Part shown: positions 9,978 to 15,162 of the stretch, piece after piece
How positions within the stretch are numbered: the first letter of the stretch is position 1
Layout: the number at the start of each line of letters is the position of its first letter
DNA from: Cerioporus squamosus
Lineage: Eukaryota; Basidiomycota; Agaricomycetes; Polyporales; Polyporaceae
Direction of reading: 5' to 3'
NCBI GenBank assembly: GCA_022592435.1
Contig: JABYQS010000700.1
Span: forward strand, 1-15,162
Length of the DNA stretch: 15,162 bases
Made by a program: the position numbers and the translations under genes
The notes under the pieces: generated by a model
The model's input: only the letters and a program-made list of their open reading frames with translations
What the model was told of the DNA's origin: nothing
The model's database searches: none

Positions 9978-10986
9978 ATGGCTGTTGGCAAGGTCCGTCG
10001 TGCTGCATTGATGTCTTACGAAAAGTAGCTGGAGATCTGAATTATCTTCGCGTTTAGAACAAGCGTTTGTCTAAGGGCAAGAAAGGTATCAAGAAGAAGG
10101 TCGTTGACCCCTTCTCCCGCAAGGGTGAGTCGCACCTGCATATCCTGTACGATACAGTTGCGAACCCGGGCAATTGTCAGACTGGTACGACATCAAGGCA
10201 CCTTCAATCTTCGAGGTCAAGAATGTCGGCAAGACCCTTGTGAACAGGTCCCAGGGTCTCAGTACGTGTTAGCTATCACCTACACTCTTCGTACATCCTG
10301 TTGACGTAGATGCCACTAGAAAACGCCAACGACTCGCTCAAGGGTCGTATCGTCGAGGTTTCCCTGGCCGACCTCAACAAGGATGAGGAGCAGGCCTTCC
10401 GCAAGATCAAGCTACGGGTTGACGAGGTCCAGGGCAAGAACTGCCTGACCAACTTCCACGGTATGAGCTTTACCTCCGACAAGCTCCGTTCCCTCGTCCG
10501 CAAGTGGCAAACCCTTATCGAGGCGCACGTCGACGTGAAGACGACCGACGGCTACCTCCTCCGCCTGTTCGCGATCGGCTTTACCAAGCGTCGGCCGTCG
10601 CAGGTTCGCAAGACCACCTACGCGCAGTCGTCGCAGGTTCGGGAGATCCGGAAAAAGATGTTCGAGATCATGACCCGGGAGGCATCGACATGCGACCTGA
10701 AGGAGTTGGTGCAGAAGTTCGTGCCGGAGGCGATTGGTCGTGAGATCGAGAAGGCGGCGAGGAGCATCTACCCCCTGCAGAACGTCTACGTTCACAAGGC
10801 GAAGATACTCAAGTCGCCGAAGTTCGATATGTCGAAGCTGCTCGAGCTCCACGGCGAGTCGACAGACGTGAGTATCTCCCGAAGGTGCATGCATAGTTCC
10901 GTACTGATCCATAACGCGTCTTGCAGGAGACTGGCACTCGTGTAGTCAAGGACTTCAAGGAGCCTGAGGTCCTCGAGTCCGTGTAA
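9978..10986 (+). CDS. RPS1: Small-subunit ribosomal protein eS1 (S3Ae)
   Basis: Component of the 40S subunit near the mRNA exit channel. Five exons (9978-9992, 10058-10124, 10181-10261, 10320-10867, 10927-10986) give 256 aa, the normal length. The start is a five-codon exon reading MAVGK, which joins [20 protein letters not shown], the conserved basic N-terminus. Later marks are [83 protein letters not shown] and the C-terminal [10 protein letters not shown]. Introns are 56-65 nt and all joins keep phase. Third positions favour C and G strongly in exon 4, as expected of a highly expressed gene. Some textbook motifs are interrupted by introns, so a naive ORF search recovers only exon 4. Confidence 0.97.
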
Positions 10987-11381
10987 AATCTTAGCTGTTG
11001 TCCGTCCTTGTATCCTGCACATGATCTTTCCTCTTTATGCTACAAGGGTATGGCCAATCTATGATCATGACCACGCACATCACCGTGTATACCTATCGCA
11101 CATTGGCCGCAATGACCGAGCGTTTCCCTCCGTCATGGTGAGCTGAATCACGATGCAGTCTGCCAAGCCGCGAAACAGGCAATGTCTCCAATTCAGATCG
11201 TGTGCGCGAATTGTCTGGTGATGGTCGACGGCGCGACATATGTAGGAGGACCCTCATCTCCACTAATGCGTCGATTGGTGGATGGCAGATTGATCTAAGC
11301 GAAAATCATTAAGTATCACCCTGCGGTGAAGCCCATAGTCCTCGAAGGCGCCCCCGTCAACTAGTCTTCTGTCCCTCCATC
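10987..11381 (+). promoter_or_regulatory. Intergenic region: 3' flank of eS1 and promoter of adenine phosphoribosyltransferase
   Basis: A 395-bp gap between two plus-strand genes. I see no gene, no clear TATA box and no repeat beyond short palindromes such as ATGATCAT near 11061. It should hold the eS1 terminator and the promoter of the next gene. Confidence 0.4.
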
Positions 11382-12115
11382 ATGGCCGACGTCGATTACC
11401 TGAGGAGCCTTCTGAGGCCTTTCCCTGACTGGCCCAAGAAGGTACGCTCTGCATCTACGAAACTCGAAATAGCCCTCTCACCCTTGCTCCCACAGGGCAT
11501 CGTCTTTCTAGACATCTTCCCGCTCCTCCGGGATCCCGTCGGTTTCGAGACCCTCATCACGCACTTCGTGCACAGGCTGACCTCGCACACCATCGCCAAG
11601 TCGCCCACGAAGAAGATCGATGTTGTCGTCGGCCTGGATGCGAGAGGCTTCCTCCTCGGGCCCATCATTGCGATGAGACTGGGCGCTGCGTTCGTGCCCG
11701 TACGGAAAAAGGGAAAGCTTCCCGGAGAGGTCGTGCACGCAGAGTATGAGAAGGAGTATGGTTTGGTGCGTGTATTTCTTCTGCGTGTTCGCACTCATAC
11801 AATTGATCGGGCGATTCTTGCCATGTGCATCTAGGACGTCTTCGAGATGCAGGCGGATGCTATCCAACCCGGACAGAACGTCGTTATCATTGACGACCTC
11901 ATCGCAACTGGTACGTCCTAGATGTCTTATTGTGTTAATTTGCAAGACGTGTTGAGCCCAATTCCGTAGGTGGGTCGGCAAAAGCTGCAGGCGAGCTTGT
12001 GGCTAAGCTCGGGGGCAAGACGCTGGAGTACCTCTTCATCATCGAGCTCACCTTCCTCAAGGCGCACGAGAAGCTTGATGCACCCATGTACTCGATCGTC
12101 AAGATCGACGACTAA
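11382..12115 (+). CDS. APT1: Adenine phosphoribosyltransferase (APRT)
   Basis: Converts adenine and PRPP to AMP and pyrophosphate in cytosolic purine salvage. Four exons (11382-11441, 11496-11765, 11835-11910, 11970-12115) give 183 aa, typical of the family. Visible motifs: the N-terminal LRSLLRPFPDWPKK, then GIVFLDIFPLL across intron 1; the adenine-side segment VVGLDARGFLLGP; the flexible loop region VRKKGKLPGEVV followed by AEYEKEYGLDVFEM; and the PRPP-binding signature VVIIDDLIATGGSA, which is split by intron 3 after the first base of the Gly codon. It ends with FLKAHEKL...YSIVKIDD. Introns are 54-69 nt. The gene lies tandem with eS1 and convergent with the GH47 gene, whose stop is 130 bp away. 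Confidence 0.97.
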
Positions 12116-12245
12116 CATCTCCCTCGTCGTGAGGCTCCCGGCGATACACGCGGGGTTTATACGTTCTAGGGCGGCCATTTGGGTATACCAGAGAAGCGAT
12201 GAATAGATAGATATATGTATTCCTAAAGGCCTGTACAGATGCAGC
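12116..12245. other. Convergent 3' intergenic gap between APRT and the GH47 gene
   Basis: Only 130 bp separate the two stop codons, so the 3' untranslated regions of the two transcripts probably overlap. An AT-rich patch (ATAGATAGATATATG) lies near 12205 and may serve in 3'-end formation. Confidence 0.45.
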
Positions 12246-15162
12246 TCAGACTATCAGTCTCGTATTGAGCAGAGGGTGGTTATTGAGATACAACACGCGC
12301 GTCACCTCCTTCCCGTCGTCTGTCTTCTCCTGCTGCCTTGCCTCGCTCTCGTTGCGCGGTTCAGACGGCCCACCCGACGGCTCGACCACGAGCCTCACCG
12401 CGCCAAGTCCATGCCTGTCCGCGGAGTCCAGCATCTGCGCAACGAGCTCCGCGTCCCCGCGCCGCAGCACGACAACAGCGACCTCGTTGATCTGCTCGCC
12501 CGCCGCAAGCACCTCCTCCCGATCCGCGGACGGGTTTATGTGGTGGTCTTCGTCTCCGAGGACCACGACCCCAGACGCCCCCGCGCGCTGCGCGAGCACC
12601 AACTTCTCCAGGAACGTGCAATCACCTCTGCGGACGACGATCGCCTCATTGTCGAGGAGGACGTCGTCGTAAGGTGCACAACCAAGCGGATTGTTGGGGA
12701 AGCGGACGATTCGCACGCCTTCTCCGTGTCCGAACCGCAGAGCTGGTTGGCCGGAAGGCGAGAGTGAAGCGGTTGGATCCCCTCCGAAGAATGCTGTGGC
12801 CGCGACGACCACCGTCTCCGTGATAACGTCCTGTGTACCCGGGCCTTGAAGCCGCAGCATGGGATCGACGTAATCGAGGTATAGGCGTAGGCTGACTTCT
12901 GGGACGCGCTTCGCAGCGCCCTGTCTGTCCTTTCCGACTGGCGCGAGGACCAGTGATGGGTCATCGAAGTAGATCTTCTGGCCCGTCTTGACAGCGTGAG
13001 GTCCCACTGTAACAAGGGGCTCAGACGACCTTGTGAGGGAACACATGAGGACAGAACCCACGTTTGGTGATGTCGTAGCCTTTCCCGTCCAGCCGGCTGA
13101 CGATATTGACCCGGATGCCCGTCACGTTATGCACTAGGAAGCCGTCCGCGACTGTGACCATCTTCTCCGGTGGCGGGTGCAGGTCTTCTGGCACGTTTCG
13201 GCCGTCCGCAGATAGAACGAAGTCGTACATCTATGAACCAGACCTGTCAGTGTTGCTTCCTTCACGCAAAGGATTTACTCACGTAAGGCTGATGTTTCGG
13301 AACCACACACCACCCATCTGGAGACCATGTCTCCTTCTCAGCCTCTGAGACCGCACGGCCGATTAGTTCTCGGACGTAGTCTATGTCAGCACGATCGACT
13401 ATGCCTCCGCGCAGCCCCCTCTCCGCGTCCCAGTCGTCATAGGCGAGCAGTGGCGGCTGGTACGCGGGGCACTGTTGATTCTCGACTCTGCGAAGCTTCT
13501 TCCGTGCCGCGGATATTGGCTTCATGAGGGCTGGATCAAGGGAAAGGATGTGACCCTCCGTCGTGAAGACCCATTGCGAGTCATCGGTATGTAAGGGGTT
13601 GGACTCGTCGAAGAGGAGGTAGAGATACTAGCGTCTGCGTGAGTCAACAGATCAAGGTCGACAAGAGGCACAACAATACCTTGAGGGTCTCAGAAAGCAC
13701 GAAGGACTCCATGCGGTCGCTTTGTGCATTCGTACGCAGGTCTTCGATGCCGGCAAGTCCGCAGTCCACCTTGGTCCTCCGACTGATGTCCAAGAATATC
13801 CGTGCTGAACCGAATATACAATCTCAGCACAATCTTATGTTTCAACTGCGAAGGACCTACCTCCGACGTCCAAGTAGAATGGGTCTTGTGTGGCCTGATG
13901 GCCTGTCAGCTGTGCTGTGTATGTCGCTCACTTGAACTTACCCGGTAGAGATACCAAGTTGACTCGACGAACTCTACCGGAAGGCTCGTCTGAGAATAAG
14001 GCATCGCGCTGGGGTACAAAGCACTCACCAGGGCGTAACGGGTACTGTAATGATGTTGCTGTGCGGAAGTTCATGTCCCACACTTCCGGAAGTCCTGCAA
14101 ATCCTCGCCACAAATTCCAGTCTGGGTACAATGTCGGTCAATGATCAGTAGAAGTCACGCCGTATGAAGGAGATTTCCCGTACAAACTAGGTGTGACCTG
14201 ATGGCATTCTCGATGTCCCCGCCGAGAACTTGTAGACCAGGCCAGAATGCCGATAATGAGTCGACAGTGTTGTACTGCGCATCACCCTGAGTGGAGGTCA
14301 ATACAAAATGGCGACACTCCAACACAGTGGAGGTCTTCACCGTGTGTACGTTCGCACTACGATACTGTTACAACTATGAGCCGAGGCAAATCAAGCAGGC
14401 AGGAACACGTACCCAGTACCCGTCCGGAGATCGTGCGTACCGCATGACAGATGCATAAGAGTCTTGCCACACATCCAGAAATTCGACTTCGCCTACATAA
14501 CAGGATTGTTTAACAAATGACGGGGAGACGAGGGAAAGACTGCCGAGGCTTACCGCTCATGATGTACCATTTGAGCGCATATTCGTAGAACGAGTCGATC
14601 CCAGCACCTATGCCGCTCACTTCTGGATGTAGCCAGCTCTGCATTCAAGCTTGTGTTACACCACTTACACGCGTCACACGGCCACGGATGGACGTACTCC
14701 AGTAAATATATTGACCGTGTTGCCTACAAGACCTATGTCTGATCTGCGGTTCCACAGGGCGAAGAAGGCCTTATACGCCGCCTTCTCAAAACGGTCGTCC
14801 CCCGTCAGTCGGCTCAGAGTGCCAAACTCGAGGATGAGTGACCCGGCACCAGCGGTACCTGCGCGGATCAGACAACATAGCAGAGCAAAGGGAACCTACG
14901 CACATGTGTCAATCGACTCCCCCCTTGGGCACGCCATGACGTAGATTAATCTGGTACAACGGAAGTCAGGAACAACACCTTCGATATCAGATATGCTACG
15001 CACCCTTGCGTACGGCAGTCCAGTGGGTGTCGAGAACGCGGGGAGTAACCGGACTCCTAGGTCATATGCCATATCCAAGAGTTCGCCCTTATACCAAGGT
15101 AGATGGAATGGTTGTCCTGTTCGGTTGGCATAGATGTGTCCAGATAGTAGACCGCCTAGCAC
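12246..15162 (-). CDS. MNL1: EDEM/Mnl1-type GH47 alpha-mannosidase with PA domain, 5' end missing, apparent frameshift
   Basis: ER enzyme that trims mannose from misfolded glycoproteins so that they are handed to ER-associated degradation. Fourteen exons are visible: 15162-15004, 14950-14904, 14858-14698, 14638-14554, 14492-14413, 14364-14341, 14286-14184, 14121-14029, 13973-13942, 13894-13861, 13804-13680, 13627-13283, 13230-13062 and 13006-12246, about 738 residues. GH47 marks: [67 protein letters not shown] and the late TTEGH (about residue 336 of this fragment). Then comes [21 protein letters not shown] and a PA domain at about residues 586-680 ([35 protein letters not shown]). The PA domain suggests EDEM3-like architecture. 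The C-terminus (LNTRLIV) has no KDEL-type signal. Exon 14950-14904 is 47 nt where 46 would keep frame; the extra base lies in a six-base C run (14919-14924). The signal peptide would lie beyond the window. Confidence 0.9.
14919..14924 (-). other. C6 homopolymer with apparent one-base insertion in the GH47 gene
   Basis: Read on the minus strand, the exon runs [10 protein letters not shown] and then, with six G, shifts into a frame with a stop three codons later. Five G would keep the family-like continuation ESIDT-C and the phase-1 join to [12 protein letters not shown]. It could be an assembly or sequencing error, an allele or a true lesion; the rest of the gene is intact. Confidence 0.7.

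Noticed and set aside
10412..10912. A 166-codon minus-strand ORF opposite eS1 exon 4
   Set aside because: It is a mirror of the strongly biased codon use of the eS1 gene and has no family features.
12265..12767. Plus-strand ORFs of 135 and 163 codons opposite the last GH47 exon
   Set aside because: They are antisense shadows of a GC-rich coding exon; the minus frame carries the PA domain.
13021..13061. Read-through of GH47 exon 13 into residues after DITK ([11 protein letters not shown]), ending at a stop
   Set aside because: A GTGGGT donor at 13061 and the acceptor TTACAG at 13007 define a 55-nt intron. The join [14 protein letters not shown] fits the family, so the extra residues are intronic, not a premature end.

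Overview
The window looks like a gene-dense stretch of nuclear DNA from a filamentous basidiomycete, most likely an Agaricomycete. Genes are cut by many short introns (about 45-76 nt, mostly GT...AG with GTACGT, GTATGT or GTGAGT-like donors). Several exons are very small (14-30 nt), intergenic gaps are short, and every recognisable protein is a eukaryotic housekeeping or nutrient-transport family. I see no bacterial, viral or transposon genes, no RNA genes and no CRISPR array. Exon models were worked out by hand from reading frames, splice signals and family motifs, not from transcripts.

Left to right: (1) 1-928, minus strand, the 5' part of an unrecognised basic, Ser/Arg/Lys-rich protein running off the left edge. 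(2) 1164-3461 and (3) 3919-6282, both minus, a tandem pair of Dal5/allantoate-permease-type major facilitator transporters. Their coding sequences are colinear codon for codon outside the N-terminus, but their introns differ at five positions. (4) 6778-8454, minus, acetyl-CoA C-acetyltransferase (ERG10-type thiolase), with a short Arg-rich leader in front of the usual cytosolic start. (5) 8977-9721, minus, ATG10, the E2-like enzyme that conjugates Atg12 to Atg5. (6) 9978-10986, plus, ribosomal protein eS1, divergent from ATG10 across 256 bp. (7) 11382-12115, plus, adenine phosphoribosyltransferase. (8) 12246 to beyond 15162, minus, an EDEM/Mnl1-type GH47 mannosidase with a protease-associated (PA) domain, convergent with (7), lacking its 5' end and carrying an apparent one-base frameshift in a C6 run.

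The genes do not form an obvious functional cluster: they cover small-molecule uptake, the first step of mevalonate/ketone metabolism, autophagy, translation, purine salvage and ER glycoprotein quality control. I found no clearly new multi-gene system. The points most worth a second look are the intron turnover between the tandem transporters, possible dual targeting of the thiolase from two start codons and two TATA-like elements, a stop-free in-frame intron in ATG10, and the frameshift in the EDEM gene.
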